Shown here: piece after piece, positions 50,924 to 60,971 of the stretch
How positions within the stretch are numbered: the first letter of the stretch is position 1
How the letters are laid out: every line of letters starts with the position of its first letter
NCBI GenBank assembly: GCA_030386295.1
Contig: JANQAO010000003.1
Coordinates: 174,114-238,113, forward strand
Origin: Candidatus Persebacteraceae bacterium Df01
Lineage (GTDB): Bacteria > Pseudomonadota > Gammaproteobacteria > Tethybacterales > Persebacteraceae
Reading direction: 5' to 3'
DNA: 64,000 nucleotides
Notes under the pieces: model-generated
Database searches by the model: none
The model's input: only the letters and a program-made list of their open reading frames with translations
What the model was told of the DNA's origin: nothing
Translations under genes and position numbers: made by a program

Positions 50924-51799
50924 TTACAGTGCTAACTGCAATAATTTCCCAATTTCCGCTGGATTTTTTGTAACTTTAATACCGCATTCTTCCATAACGG
51001 CAATTTTTTCAGCTGCACCACCTTCGCCGCCAGAGATAATCGCTCCAGCATGTCCCATGCGTTTTCCCGATGGTGCGGTAACACCGGCAATAAAACCGAC
51101 TATCGGCTTACTCATGTTGTCACGTGCCCAACGAGCAGCATTTTCTTCATCACTGCCACCTATTTCACCGACCATAATTACAGCCTCGGTTTCTGCATCT
51201 TGTTCAAACAATTCCAACACATCGCGGTGTTTTAATCCATTGACAGGGTCGCCGCCGATGCCCACACAAGTAGTTTGTCCTAAGCCCAACTGGGTAACTT
51301 GATGCACGGCTTCGTAGGTGAGAGTGCCGGAGCGTGAGACAATACCGATAGTTCCTTTTTTGTGAATGTAGCCAGGCATAATGCCGATTTTTAGTTCATT
51401 TGGCGTGATGACACCTGGACAGTTTGGCCCCACCAGCAGCGTTTTTTTTCCTTGCATGTTGTCACGTACCCGAACCATGTCGCGCACTGGAATACCTTCA
51501 GTAATACAAATCACTAAATCCAGTTCCGCGCTGACAGCTTCGTCAATAGCGGCGGCGGCAAATTTGGGTGGGACATAAATCACCGATACGGTGGCATCGG
51601 TAGCGTCTTTAGCTTCGGCGACCGTGTTGTAAACAGGCACGCCTTCAAAAGATTCACCACCTTTTCCAGGCGTAACTCCTGCCACATAGCAGGCTTCACC
51701 ATTAGCGTAACGGCGTCCGTGGTAAGTATGAAAGCGTCCGGTTTTACCAGTGATGCCTTGCGTGATAACGCGGGTATTTTTATTGATTAATATGGACAT
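50924..51799 (-). CDS. sucD: Succinyl-CoA synthetase, alpha subunit
   Basis: This is a 291-residue protein. [60 protein letters not shown] and [18 protein letters not shown] are conserved. [17 protein letters not shown] contains the His that is phosphorylated in the cycle. With SucC it converts succinyl-CoA to succinate, making ATP or GTP. It lies 53 bases after sucC. Confidence 0.97.
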   Translation of the reverse strand: MSILINKNTRVITQGITGKTGRFHTYHGRRYANGEACYVAGVTPGKGGESFEGVPVYNTVAEAKDATDATVSVIYVPPKFAAAAIDEAVSAELDLVICITEGIPVRDMVRVRDNMQGKKTLLVGPNCPGVITPNELKIGIMPGYIHKKGTIGIVSRSGTLTYEAVHQVTQLGLGQTTCVGIGGDPVNGLKHRDVLELFEQDAETEAVIMVGEIGGSDEENAARWARDNMSKPIVGFIAGVTAPSGKRMGHAGAIISGGEGGAAEKIAVMEECGIKVTKNPAEIGKLLQLAL

Positions 51800-51852
51800 G
51801 GAGATTAAACATGGCTAACTAATAATTTCATTTGACAAAACGTTCTCAATAT

Positions 51853-53013
51853 TCATGCTGCGGCAGCCACGGCTTTTTGTGCCGCATCTGCCATGTCGCT
51901 GGCGGTGGTAATGGCCAAACCGGACTCGGCTAGAATTTTTTTGCCTTGTTCCACGTTGGTGCCTTCTAGCCGCACTACTAACGGTACTGCTATTTCCATT
52001 TCACGTGCGGCAGCTACAACGCCTTCTGCAATAATGTCGCAACGCATGATACCACCAAAAATATTAATTAAAATTGCACGAATACCTGGATTGACAAGCA
52101 TGAGCTTGAATGCTTCCGCCACTTTTTCTTTGTCGGCGCCACCGCCGACATCCAAGAAATTTGCCGGTTCACCGCCACAGAGTTTAATAATGTCCATCGT
52201 TGCCATGGCGAGACCGGCGCCATTAACCATACAACCGATATTACCTTCCAATGAAATATAAGACAAATCATGCTTGGCCGCTTGCACTTCCATAGCGTCT
52301 TCTTCGTTTGGATCGTGTAAGGCGGCAATATTTGGCTGGCGAAATAGCGCATTGTCATCAAAATTCATTTTGCCATCTAATGCCAACAAACCGCCGTCGT
52401 CGGTAACGACCAGCGGGTTAATTTCAATCAATGAAGCATCCGTTTCTTCATAGAGACGATATAACTTTTCCATTAGCGATACAGCCTCATTTAATGCCGA
52501 CGCCGGTACGCCAATATCGGTGGCAATTTTCCGAGCCGCCGTGCTGTCCAGCCCATGCTTTGGGTTAATCCACAACTTGCGAATTTTTTCAGGTGTGCGA
52601 GCGGCAACCTCTTCTATATCCATACCACCTTCAGAAGAGGCCATTAGTGCCACTTGCTGCTTGGCACGGTCAGTAACCAGCCCCATATAAAGCTCAGCTG
52701 CAATGTTAGCACCTTCCTCAATCAGTAACCGTCTAACCGGTGTTCCCGCCGCGCCGGTTTGGTGCGTAACCAATGTCATACCGAGAATGGATTCAGCATA
52801 TGCTTCGGCTTCTTCTCGCGTTTGCGCTACTTTAACGCCACCGCCCTTGCCTCGCCCACCAGCATGAATTTGCGCTTTAATTACCCATACGGTAGAGTTT
52901 AAATTACAAATAGCTTCCCGTGCCTCATCCAAGCTAAAGCAAGCTTTTCCCTTGGGTGTTGTTATGCCGTAATGAGCAAAAATTTCTTTAGCTTGGTGTT
53001 CGTGTATTTTCAT
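51853..53013 (-). CDS. sucC: Succinyl-CoA synthetase, beta subunit
   Basis: This is a 386-residue ATP-grasp protein. [60 protein letters not shown] and [20 protein letters not shown] are the family signatures, and [16 protein letters not shown] follows. Its ATG overlaps the stop of the decayed DM13 gene upstream (ATGA), so it was once translationally coupled to it and is now last but one in a leftward run. Confidence 0.97.
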   Translation of the reverse strand: MKIHEHQAKEIFAHYGITTPKGKACFSLDEAREAICNLNSTVWVIKAQIHAGGRGKGGGVKVAQTREEAEAYAESILGMTLVTHQTGAAGTPVRRLLIEEGANIAAELYMGLVTDRAKQQVALMASSEGGMDIEEVAARTPEKIRKLWINPKHGLDSTAARKIATDIGVPASALNEAVSLMEKLYRLYEETDASLIEINPLVVTDDGGLLALDGKMNFDDNALFRQPNIAALHDPNEEDAMEVQAAKHDLSYISLEGNIGCMVNGAGLAMATMDIIKLCGGEPANFLDVGGGADKEKVAEAFKLMLVNPGIRAILINIFGGIMRCDIIAEGVVAAAREMEIAVPLVVRLEGTNVEQGKKILAESGLAITTASDMADAAQKAVAAAA

Positions 53014-53516
53014 GTGTTGTGGACAGGCAAATCAGCTGACGCAATGTATTGATTAAAACTTTCGCACCAAATGGTCACCGAGCGCGCCTTGCATAGGTGA
53101 CAGCATCTATTTCATAAACTTGAGAACTAGTAGAATTATTTACTTTAGCGATTTTAACACGTTCGTTATCTGCATAAAAATTTTGTTCGTCTTTGATGTC
53201 AGCACGACTGTTCAGATAACCAAAAATTCGGTCCCGCTCCTACTTTAAAGTCGTCTTGCATCTCTAGCAAAACCATACCGCCCTCTACTTGATAAATGCG
53301 AACGCCGCCGCGTCCCCACGTCCCAGATGAGCACTGTCCTGTCCGGCAGAATCTTCACGAAAACGAATATCGCTAATAACGGTAAGGATGCTATCTGACA
53401 CAGTTTCATTTACTTCCGGCGGTGGGAAAAGAAAAGGAAAAACAATGAGCATACCGCCGGCACCGGCTACACCACCCAGCATTGCACCCAATAAAAACCG
53501 ATAATCAACTTTCTCA
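53010..53516 (-). pseudogene. DM13-domain protein, decayed
   Basis: From ATG 53516 an N-terminal membrane segment can be followed by shifting frame (GAMLGGVAGAGGMLIVFPFL). Then, in different frames, come GVRIYQVEGGMVLLEMQDDF, KVGAGPNFWLSE, NSTSSQVYEIDAVTYARR and [19 protein letters not shown]. The order GP-F-v-L, SQvYe-pa, SVtIWC--F---is-A-L is that of DM13 domains. At least four frame shifts are needed, so the gene is dead. The last frame ends in a TGA overlapping sucC ATG. DM13 proteins are thought to act in electron transfer or adhesion. Confidence 0.75.
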
Positions 53517-53521
53517 TTGGA

Positions 53522-54595
53522 TTACCAATCGGAAAAATTATTTTCTTCGGGTCTACTAATTGTTAGCATATCGTTAGCCGTTGCCGATGACCATTTCCAG
53601 TGTGCTGGTTCCACCACATACCCCATATCCACCGAAAGGTTTTCAATATTGGTTTTATGGCGCATGAGCCCATCCATATTGCTGACCTTTTCTATCAAGG
53701 TTTTATCGTGCCAAAAACCTTCATTAACAATCAGCTTTTGATTTTCCTCACTTTCAGTGCGCTTGATATTTTCGTGCATTAACTGGTAAGAGTGAGAACG
53801 AAGGTAATTTATGAAAAATTTTGCGTTATAAACTTTCATAAGCAGATGTGCCGCGCTAGGCAAAAAAGCATAAGCGTATAGTACCGGCGGATATTCTTGT
53901 CGTAATAAGGCACCGTTTAGTACTTCGGCAAGTGCTTTCCAACGAATGCCCCGACCTCCGGCTAAATTGTATTCCAAGCGGCTTTTCATCACCACATAAT
54001 ATACGCCCGGTGGCGTCGCTTTCTCTTCCTCATCGTCAACCACTACTTTACTTAATCTGTCTTGCACTTTCTGCAGATGTTTCCACGATAACGTGTCTTC
54101 AGAAATCAATAATTGACGCAATTCGGATTCAGTTTCATCATCTAAAGCTGTTTTAAAAAGTGAAAGTATTTGTGGCACCCACGATAGGGTTACCCGTCTT
54201 GAGCGACGTTCCTCGTTGGCAACATAATGCAGACAAATGCCCATATAGTAAAAAAAGTCGGGAAAACTGACATTTTCCGCCATTTGCTCAATGCTCATAT
54301 TCGCCATGATGCTGGATATTGCGTGCTCATGACGGACGCTCCATTCAGGAATTGTTGCTTCAATGGGCATGGAGCCGTATTTGCCTTTCATGGCTGTCAG
54401 ACCGGAAGGCCAACGTGCATTGAGTACCCACTTCTCTGTGCCTGGTAACACACCACTCGCTATTTCTCGCAAGGCGTAGCGCATAGCGACGTGGGAGCAC
54501 ACGGGGCAATATAAGTTGGCACACCAATTTTTTTTTGTCGCAATCTTAGAGAGTACGACGATTGGGTTAATTTCGGAATTGTTTTCTATTGTCAT
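53522..54595 (-). CDS. Protein with degenerate REP-transposase-like C-terminal domain
   Basis: This is a 357-residue protein from ATG 54595, which overlaps the reductase stop (TAATG). The N-terminal part has a possible zinc motif (WCANLYCPVCSHVAMRYAL) and no known domain. Residues about 241-341 follow the REP-associated tyrosine transposase plan: AYAFLPSAAHLLMKVYN (family: aYvvMPNHvHLLl), GFWHDKTLIEKV, GYVVEPAHWKWSSATAN (family: glv--p-dW-wSSa). The HUH pair is reduced to one His, so strand-transfer activity is doubtful. A domesticated protein is the best guess. Confidence 0.5.
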   Translation of the reverse strand: MTIENNSEINPIVVLSKIATKKNWCANLYCPVCSHVAMRYALREIASGVLPGTEKWVLNARWPSGLTAMKGKYGSMPIEATIPEWSVRHEHAISSIMANMSIEQMAENVSFPDFFYYMGICLHYVANEERRSRRVTLSWVPQILSLFKTALDDETESELRQLLISEDTLSWKHLQKVQDRLSKVVVDDEEEKATPPGVYYVVMKSRLEYNLAGGRGIRWKALAEVLNGALLRQEYPPVLYAYAFLPSAAHLLMKVYNAKFFINYLRSHSYQLMHENIKRTESEENQKLIVNEGFWHDKTLIEKVSNMDGLMRHKTNIENLSVDMGYVVEPAHWKWSSATANDMLTISRPEENNFSDW

Positions 54596-55338
54596 TACCA
54601 ATAATTCTCCACTGTAATATGACCGGGATTGCGGCGGCGGTTTCTTTCAAAACCCATTTGCTGCAAGGTAGTTGAGGTGTCTTTTACCATCTGCGGATTG
54701 CCGCAAATCATAAATTGCGTGTCGGTAGGTGAAATGTCTAACCCAGTCCGAGACTGTAGGATACCAGATTCAAGTGCGGTTGGAATACGACCAGATAAAG
54801 CATCAAGATAAGATTCCCTGCTAACAAAGGGCACAAATCGCAACCGACCATTGCTACTTTCAACTAAATTTTGAATTTCATCACCATAAGATAAATCGGC
54901 AGTGTGGCGCACTGCATGCACCAGCACCAATTGTTCAAATCGCTGCCAAACTTTTGGGTTTTTAAGAATGGACAAAAAAGGTCCTACTGCGGTACCAGTA
55001 CAAAGCATCCACAATTGTTTAGCATCGGGAACTTCGGACAGCACCAAATAACCATTGGGCTTGTCAGCAATATAAATATCATCACCACTGTTGAGGGTCG
55101 ACAGACGGCTAGATAACGGTCCTTCGGGTACTACCGCATAATAAAACTCATGCCGCAATTCAGTCGGTGAATTAACAAAAGAATAGGGTCGCATAATAAT
55201 TTTGTCATCAACCTTGAGTCCAATACGACCAAACTGACCGGGTTCAAACGTGACAAAATCTGCCTTAATATAAATGGAATGCAAAATTTCCGTCCATCGC
55301 TTTTTTCCTACAACTTTTGCAATCTTGGGTTCCGCCAT
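54595..55338 (-). CDS. fpr: Ferredoxin/flavodoxin-NADP reductase
   Basis: This is a 247-residue protein. IIMRPYSFVNSPTE binds FAD (RPYS), CTGTAVGPFLSILK is the NADP-binding GTG--PF motif, and FMICGNPQMVKDT with the ending HITVENYW is typical of the Fpr subfamily. It passes electrons between NADPH and ferredoxin or flavodoxin, for Fe-S cluster supply and stress defence. AAAGGAGAG precedes the ATG. Confidence 0.94.
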   Translation of the reverse strand: MAEPKIAKVVGKKRWTEILHSIYIKADFVTFEPGQFGRIGLKVDDKIIMRPYSFVNSPTELRHEFYYAVVPEGPLSSRLSTLNSGDDIYIADKPNGYLVLSEVPDAKQLWMLCTGTAVGPFLSILKNPKVWQRFEQLVLVHAVRHTADLSYGDEIQNLVESSNGRLRFVPFVSRESYLDALSGRIPTALESGILQSRTGLDISPTDTQFMICGNPQMVKDTSTTLQQMGFERNRRRNPGHITVENYW

Positions 55339-55390
55339 ATCTCTCCTTTATCAATATTTGATTCTAACACCGTTTGTTTAATGGACACTG

Positions 55391-56533
55391 TCAGTTTTTT
55401 GAGAGTAAGAGACCTTGTACGGTTTTTTCATAAATAGTGGCAAGCTGACGGACTTCTTCTATACCTACGCGCTCATTGGGAGCATGAATAGTTTCATTGC
55501 GAGGACCGAATTCAACCAGTTCGCGGCAGATAGTCCGCAAGAAACGCCCATCGGATGTGCCTCCACCGGTGGAAAGTGCTGGTCGTCTGCCAGTAACCTT
55601 ATCAATCTCCTCTTGCAACGCGTGTACCAATACGCTGTCGGTAGCAGTAAAAAATGGTTCTGCACTGTGTTCCCAATCACAGGTCCAATTCTTTCCGGTG
55701 GTTTGGGTCAGGGATGATTCCAGTGTTTGTTGCAACTGCGCTGGATCATCCGCAGGCGCGTAGCGAAAATTAATCGTTGCTGTCGCCGATGCGGGCGTTA
55801 TATTATTCGCACCGGCTCCACTTTTTAGTGAGACCACTTGAAAACCAGTGGACGGCGCAGAGCTTGCTTCCGCTGTCAAACAAGGCGGCCAGTTCTGCCG
55901 CATTGTTTCCAATGCATTGATAAGCTGGTGATTGGGATTGTCACCGCGGTGGGGATAAGCTACATGCGTTTGCTGTCCATGTACGATGATACGGGCGGTT
56001 AATGAACCACGCCGACCGGTTTTAATGGTGTCACCAAAAAATTCCTCGCAAGTAGGTTCGCCAACGATGGCATAGTCAATGCACTCTTCGTTATTTTTCT
56101 GCCACCATTCCACCACATGGCGAGTGCCATGCAATGCCGGTCCTTCTTCATCTGAAGTCAACAATATGGCGATGCCGTTAATACCTTGTTGCCGCAGGCG
56201 AGTCGCCGCACACAGCATTGCCGCCACACCGGCTTTCATATCTGCTGCACCGCGACCATAAATATAACCATCTCGCTCTTCGGCAATGAATGGAGCACTA
56301 TGCCACGCCGTTTCATCGCCCGGTGGCACCACGTCTATGTGACCAGCTAAAAGCGCACGCGGGCAAGCGTTATCCGTCGCCCACAGATTATCCACTTCAC
56401 CCGCAGGCAACCGTTGTACGGTGAAACCGGCTTTACTCAGTAATTCTTGTGCTAAATCTAGCGCGCCAGCTTGTACCGGGGTGATTGATTGGCAATTGAT
56501 AAGTGATTTAAGCAAAGCAATAACGTCAATCAT
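55391..56533 (-). CDS. dapE: Succinyl-diaminopimelate desuccinylase
   Basis: This is a 380-residue M20 metallohydrolase. LLAGHIDVVPPGDETAW (metal His, Asp), YIYGRGAADMKAGVAAMLCA (bridging Asp), ILLTSDEEGPALHGTRHVV (catalytic Glu pair) and FGPRNETIHAPNERVGIEEV (metal His) are present. It forms LL-diaminopimelate for lysine and peptidoglycan. It overlaps ispF by eight bases. Confidence 0.95.
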   Translation of the reverse strand: MIDVIALLKSLINCQSITPVQAGALDLAQELLSKAGFTVQRLPAGEVDNLWATDNACPRALLAGHIDVVPPGDETAWHSAPFIAEERDGYIYGRGAADMKAGVAAMLCAATRLRQQGINGIAILLTSDEEGPALHGTRHVVEWWQKNNEECIDYAIVGEPTCEEFFGDTIKTGRRGSLTARIIVHGQQTHVAYPHRGDNPNHQLINALETMRQNWPPCLTAEASSAPSTGFQVVSLKSGAGANNITPASATATINFRYAPADDPAQLQQTLESSLTQTTGKNWTCDWEHSAEPFFTATDSVLVHALQEEIDKVTGRRPALSTGGGTSDGRFLRTICRELVEFGPRNETIHAPNERVGIEEVRQLATIYEKTVQGLLLSKN

Positions 56534-57008
56534 CTGTTACTTCCACTAATGCTACGGCAAAAGCAGCGATTCCTTCTTCGCGGCCGACAAAACCCAACTT
56601 TTCGGTTGTTGTTGCTTTAACGCTAACTTGTGATAATTTAATATTCATAGCATCAGCTAACCGCTCACGCATGGCACAAGCATATGGGGCGAGTTTAGGG
56701 TACTGTAACGCCACGCTAACATCTACATTAACCACGTATCCGCCTGCTTCTCGCAGCGTATTGACGGTTTGTGTCAGCAACGTTAAGCTGTCAGCATCTT
56801 TATGAGCGTTGTCACTATCTGGAAAGTGGACGCCAATGTCGCCAAGTCCCAGTGTACCTAATAAAGCATCACAAATGGCGTGTGTTAGCACATCAGCGTC
56901 TGAATGACCAGTCAGTCCGTGGGAATGGGCGATTTCCACACCGCCTAACACCAGCCGCCGCCCGACGGCAAAAGCATGAACGTCAAAGCCACAGCCAACA
57001 CGAATCAT
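56526..57008 (-). CDS. ispF: 2-C-methyl-D-erythritol 2,4-cyclodiphosphate synthase
   Basis: This is a 160-residue protein. IRVGCGFDVHAFAVGRRLVL (metal Asp, His), LTGHSDADVLTHAICDALLG, IGVHFPDSD and VSVKATTTEKLGFVGREEGI are all conserved. It carries out the fifth step of the MEP isoprenoid pathway. It overlaps ispD by four bases. Confidence 0.97.
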   Translation of the reverse strand: MIRVGCGFDVHAFAVGRRLVLGGVEIAHSHGLTGHSDADVLTHAICDALLGTLGLGDIGVHFPDSDNAHKDADSLTLLTQTVNTLREAGGYVVNVDVSVALQYPKLAPYACAMRERLADAMNIKLSQVSVKATTTEKLGFVGREEGIAAFAVALVEVTDD

Positions 57009-57667
57009 TCCCTTGCTGCCAATATTGCCGATGCCAAAATAAAATCCTCGGCACGAGTGATTTTAATATTAGTTGTTTCGCCTTCCACCAGTAAGGGTGC
57101 ATGACCAGCCAACTCCATCGCTTGCGCTTCATCATCTCCCTCACCCGCCAGTGCCAATGCCTTACGCAAGGGCTCAACGCGAAACATTTGTGGTGTTTGC
57201 GCTAGCCATTTATCATCGCGCGGCAAAGTCTGCTGTGTTCTACTACCATCAGTTTGTTTGAGGCAGTCAACCATTGGACACGCCAATAAACCGCCCACAG
57301 TATCAGTACTTGCGTGGTCCAATAAACGAGTTAGTGCCGCATCACTAAGGCAAGGACGGGCAGCATCATGCACTAAAACCCAATCATCATCATCCATGCC
57401 GCACAATCCATTTTGTACCGACTCTCGCCGTGTGCGCCCGCCAACAGAAAGCGGAAGCACTTTTTTAGGCAACCCAACCAAACAAGCCGCGGCTGTCTCC
57501 GCCATATCTGCCGCGATTACCACCCGCACCATATCAATCCGAGAATTACGCAAAAAAGGCTGGACACTATGCCAAAGCACTGAATGACCACACAATTCAA
57601 TAAATTGTTTGGGCGAACCTGACCGCGAGCCTTTACCGGCGGCGACAATAACAGCGAAAAAAGCCAT
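57005..57667 (-). CDS. ispD: 2-C-methyl-D-erythritol 4-phosphate cytidylyltransferase
   Basis: This is a 220-residue protein. FFAVIVAAGKGSRSGSPKQF is the CTP-binding loop, and GGRTRRESVQNGL and VLVHDAARPCLSDAALTRLL follow, with NIKITRAEDFILA at the end. It joins CTP to MEP in the step before IspE. The ispD-ispF pair is the usual arrangement. Confidence 0.96.
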   Translation of the reverse strand: MAFFAVIVAAGKGSRSGSPKQFIELCGHSVLWHSVQPFLRNSRIDMVRVVIAADMAETAAACLVGLPKKVLPLSVGGRTRRESVQNGLCGMDDDDWVLVHDAARPCLSDAALTRLLDHASTDTVGGLLACPMVDCLKQTDGSRTQQTLPRDDKWLAQTPQMFRVEPLRKALALAGEGDDEAQAMELAGHAPLLVEGETTNIKITRAEDFILASAILAARE

Positions 57668-57706
57668 GCAGCGATTATAAAATTCCTGCCGCCGCGCGCC
57701 ACTAAT

Positions 57707-59230
57707 TTAATGGCGGAAATGGCGGCGTCCTGTGAACACCATAGCAATGCCAGCATTATCGGCAGCCGTAATTACTTCAGCATCACGCTTACTGCCACCA
57801 GGCTGGATGACAGCACTCACACCGGCTTCAATCAATTCATCCAACCCGTCGGCAAAAGGAAAAAAAGCATCGGATGCTGCGACACTATTTTCTAGCTTTA
57901 GACCGGCATCTGCGGCTTTCCGACAAGCAATTCTTGCGCTATCCACACGGCTCATTTGACCGGCACCAATACCCAACGTAGCTTCCTTTTTTGCCACTAC
58001 GATGGCATTGGACTTCACAATGGCCGCCACACGCCAAGCAAAATCTAAGTCTCGCCATTCAACTTCGGTAGGGGCACGGCGAGTGACAATTTGAGATGAT
58101 GCCTCGGGCGCCATCTGGTCTGGCTGTTGTGCTAAAAACAGTCCACCCAAACTGCGCCAAACGTTATGTATACCGATACAGTCAGGAGGCATGAGTAACA
58201 CCCGCAGGCGATCAGAATGAGCAGCAAATTCTTGCTTGGCTTCAGCGGTAAATTGAGGTGCTAGAACGACCTCAAAAAAACCTTCAGTAAGTGCTTGTGC
58301 CGTGTCACCGTCCACTTCTCGGTTAAGTGCTACTACACCGCCGTAGGCTGATACCGGATCGCAGCGCCGCGCCATATAAAAAGCCTGTCGCACGTTATCC
58401 GCAATTGCAGCACCACAGGGATTATTGTGCTTGACAATAACTGCCGCCGGCTCCGCCATCATTCCGACCAGTTCACTCGCCGCCTGTGCGTCCAACAAAT
58501 TGTTGTACGACAGCGTTTTACCGTGCAACTGCGTGTAACCGCCACTTTCACCAAAACGCTCGTAGCAAGCTGCGGCTTGGTGTGGATTTTCGCCATAATT
58601 TAATTCCATTTTTTTGTGTAAGTGTAAAAAATGATGTGACGAAAAATCACTGTCTGCACAGAAATAATTAGCAATAGCAGCATCTAAATGTGCCACCGTA
58701 ACAAAAGCTTTAGAGGCCAACATGCGTGTCAATTCAGAGGAGATTTTTCCATCTCCACGTTCCATTTCGCCGATGAAAGTACGATAATCTTGAGGGTCAG
58801 TTAGTACCGCCGTATGGGCATGATTTTTCGCTGCCGCCCGCACCATGGACGGACCACCAATGTCAATATTTTCTATAATCGCTGCAGCATCGCCGCTTGC
58901 TACCACTCGTTCAAATGGGTAAAAATTAACTACGACTAAGTTAAATTTGGGTAAGTTGCGTTCTTCCAGTGCTTGGCAATGAGCAGGATTGGCGGCATCG
59001 GCCAAAATACCGGCATGCACATGCGGATGCAAAGTTTTGACGCGTCCATCCAACATATCAGAAAAACCAGTGAGATCGGAAATATCGGTAACTTCAGAGC
59101 CGACCTCGCGCAAGGCAGCAGCGGTACCGCCAGTCGAATATATACGCACACGCCGCTTAATCAAGGCAGCGGCAAGTTCGGCAAGGCCTGTTTTGTCGGC
59201 AACGCTAATTAGGGCGTTTTGAATGTTCAT
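57707..59230 (-). CDS. purH: Bifunctional AICAR transformylase/IMP cyclohydrolase
   Basis: This is a 507-residue protein from ATG 59230. The N-terminal MGS-like cyclohydrolase begins [20 protein letters not shown] and has [14 protein letters not shown]. The transformylase has [32 protein letters not shown] (catalytic Lys-His) and [18 protein letters not shown]. It ends in [19 protein letters not shown]. It carries out the last two steps of IMP synthesis. It is followed by purH's usual partner fis 13 bases upstream of the start. Confidence 0.97.
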   Translation of the reverse strand: MNIQNALISVADKTGLAELAAALIKRRVRIYSTGGTAAALREVGSEVTDISDLTGFSDMLDGRVKTLHPHVHAGILADAANPAHCQALEERNLPKFNLVVVNFYPFERVVASGDAAAIIENIDIGGPSMVRAAAKNHAHTAVLTDPQDYRTFIGEMERGDGKISSELTRMLASKAFVTVAHLDAAIANYFCADSDFSSHHFLHLHKKMELNYGENPHQAAACYERFGESGGYTQLHGKTLSYNNLLDAQAASELVGMMAEPAAVIVKHNNPCGAAIADNVRQAFYMARRCDPVSAYGGVVALNREVDGDTAQALTEGFFEVVLAPQFTAEAKQEFAAHSDRLRVLLMPPDCIGIHNVWRSLGGLFLAQQPDQMAPEASSQIVTRRAPTEVEWRDLDFAWRVAAIVKSNAIVVAKKEATLGIGAGQMSRVDSARIACRKAADAGLKLENSVAASDAFFPFADGLDELIEAGVSAVIQPGGSKRDAEVITAADNAGIAMVFTGRRHFRH

Positions 59231-59242
59231 CAAAGTTTTAGG

Positions 59243-59494
59243 TTAGATAGCGGTTTCAATACCTTTTTTGCGCAACAAGGTAGTTCGGCTGATACCTAAC
59301 ATCTTGGCTGCCTTAGAGCGGTTACCATCATAATGATTAAGCGCAAAACTAATCAATTCCTCTTCCACTGTTGACATGACAAGACGGTGCAGATGGTGAC
59401 ATTGCTGACCGTTGAGGTTGCTAATGTATTCGGAAAGAGTTTCTGACAGGCTGTCGGTAAATCGTCGGTGCAGGGTATTGTTAGGAAATGGCAT
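59243..59494 (-). CDS. fis: Fis-family DNA-binding protein
   Basis: This is an 83-residue protein. The C-terminal helix-turn-helix (HYDGNRSKAAKMLGISRTTL) is the Fis/NtrC-C signature; the N-terminal part is shorter than the E. coli protein (98). The last residues (LRKKGIETAI) differ slightly from the canonical RKKL(KKYG) ending. Gene order fis-purH matches beta/gammaproteobacteria. Fis bends DNA and adjusts rRNA and growth genes. Confidence 0.9.
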   Translation of the reverse strand: MPFPNNTLHRRFTDSLSETLSEYISNLNGQQCHHLHRLVMSTVEEELISFALNHYDGNRSKAAKMLGISRTTLLRKKGIETAI

Positions 59495-59966
59495 GGAAGT
59501 GGCGATTGATAAAAAAGCTTATTCTAATCCTTAATGCCAGATTGTTACGCAAAAAGCATCATTGTTTAGCGATGACCACAGGGTTATTATTACATATTTG
59601 CAAACAATAGGCTGTCATTAATTATTGGTTATACAATTATTTAAATGCAATTATTAATAAATTAAATTTGAACAAATGGTGTTTAGTATGTTTCTCTACG
59701 AATTGAAAAATTCACTTTTTGAAATCAAATATATAATTCCCTAATGGGTAAGTGCGGACAATATAACCATAGTTTTGAATTAACGAAATTAGTTGCTTAA
59801 ATTATTTGCCCATTCCCCCTCTCCACCTTGATAGCTTAAATTTGGCATCACTTATAAATGCGAAGCGTTACAATGAAATTTAACCTAGTACTGGTATTTA
59901 TTTATCCACTTTATGTGCAGCTGTTTTAACTGTCACTATTTCCGTACTGAGCCATCTTTTTAACAA
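59495..59966. other. AT-rich intergenic region, no gene seen
   Basis: These 472 bases between divergent fis and the EamA gene are strongly AT-rich and hold no convincing frame or gene relic on either strand. TATATAATT at about 59731 and TAATAATAA on the minus strand near 59590 are -10-like, but such matches are expected by chance here. The dusB gene that often precedes fis is absent. Confidence 0.5.
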
Positions 59967-60848
59967 ATGAGTGCTACGCCGAGCAATAATCTACCTATCG
60001 CCTTAGGGCTAATGATAATAGGCGTAGTACTTGTGGCTTCTATGGATGTCGCTGCCAAAATACTTACTACCGAGTTACCATTAGCACAGGTGGTGTGGGC
60101 ACGTTTTTGTTTCCACGTCTTATGGCTGACGCCAGCAGTATGGTGGACGGCAAGGAGGCGTGACCAGCGCGCCAATATACATTTTTTTAGAGGGCACACC
60201 CTGCGCGGCGGTATGTTGTTTGCGGCAACGATGTGTTACTTTACCGCCATCCGTGACAATCCCATTCCTGACACCATTGCCGTATTTTTTATAGAACCTA
60301 TTATTGTCATGTTTTTAGCTGCCGCATTTTTAGGCGAACCGCTGCAGTTACGGCGGCTACTGGCAGCAATAGTTGCCTTTACTGGCGTCCTCGTTATTTT
60401 GCGCCCCGGTAGCAATGTATATTCGCCAACCATTTTATTTGCTTTACTAGCAGCGCTCTGTTTTGCCGGTTACATCGTTTGCACGCGAGCATCTTCAATC
60501 AAAGAATCACCTCTCATTGTCGCTTGGGGAACAGGATTTACCGGATTGATATGCTCCGCTCCGTTTTGCTTTATCGTTTGGACGTCGCCAAGCGGGCACG
60601 AATGGCTACTCATGTTTTTGCTCGGCGCGCTAGCAGCGGGAGGGCATTTGGGCATTACCGCCGCTTGCCGTTTTGCGAATGCTTCTTTGGTTGCACTGTT
60701 TCATTATTCGGAAATCATTGCTGCCACCATCTTAAGCTACCTAGTTTTTAGCTACACTCCTGATCGTTGGTTATGGGTAGGTTCTGCCCTCATCGTTGGG
60801 GCCAAAATTATTGTGACTATTTTGGAAATACGTGAAAAACGCCACTAA
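59967..60848 (+). CDS. EamA/DMT-family transporter
   Basis: This is a 293-residue membrane protein with ten spans in two EamA repeats (LPIALGLMIIGVVLVASMDV at the start; second repeat from about residue 150, TILFALLAALCFAGYIVCTR). YFTAIRDNPIPDTIAVFFIE and EPLQLRRLLAAIVAFTGVLV are typical. It exports a small metabolite such as an amino acid or purine; the substrate cannot be read. Confidence 0.9.
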   Translation: MSATPSNNLPIALGLMIIGVVLVASMDVAAKILTTELPLAQVVWARFCFHVLWLTPAVWWTARRRDQRANIHFFRGHTLRGGMLFAATMCYFTAIRDNPIPDTIAVFFIEPIIVMFLAAAFLGEPLQLRRLLAAIVAFTGVLVILRPGSNVYSPTILFALLAALCFAGYIVCTRASSIKESPLIVAWGTGFTGLICSAPFCFIVWTSPSGHEWLLMFLLGALAAGGHLGITAACRFANASLVALFHYSEIIAATILSYLVFSYTPDRWLWVGSALIVGAKIIVTILEIREKRH

Positions 60849-60912
60849 TTCATTGCCGAATAATTTTTAAGTCGCAAATTACGTTGACTACCTAGTTTTC
60901 ATTCCCAGAAAC

Positions 60913-60951
60913 AAAAAAAAGCGCTTGACCAAACTGGAAAAGCACTTTTTT
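60913..60951 (-). terminator. Intrinsic terminator of sodB (possibly bidirectional)
   Basis: A-rich arm AAAAAAAAGCGCTT (60913-60926) and AAAGCACTTTTTT (60938-60950) flank a 12-base loop. The hairpin is complete on the minus strand (GTGCTT with AAGCGC, one G-T pair) and is followed by eight T. It lies 20 bases after the sodB stop; on the plus strand it is weaker. Confidence 0.75.
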
Positions 60952-60971
60952 ATAATTTTGAATTGTTAGGA

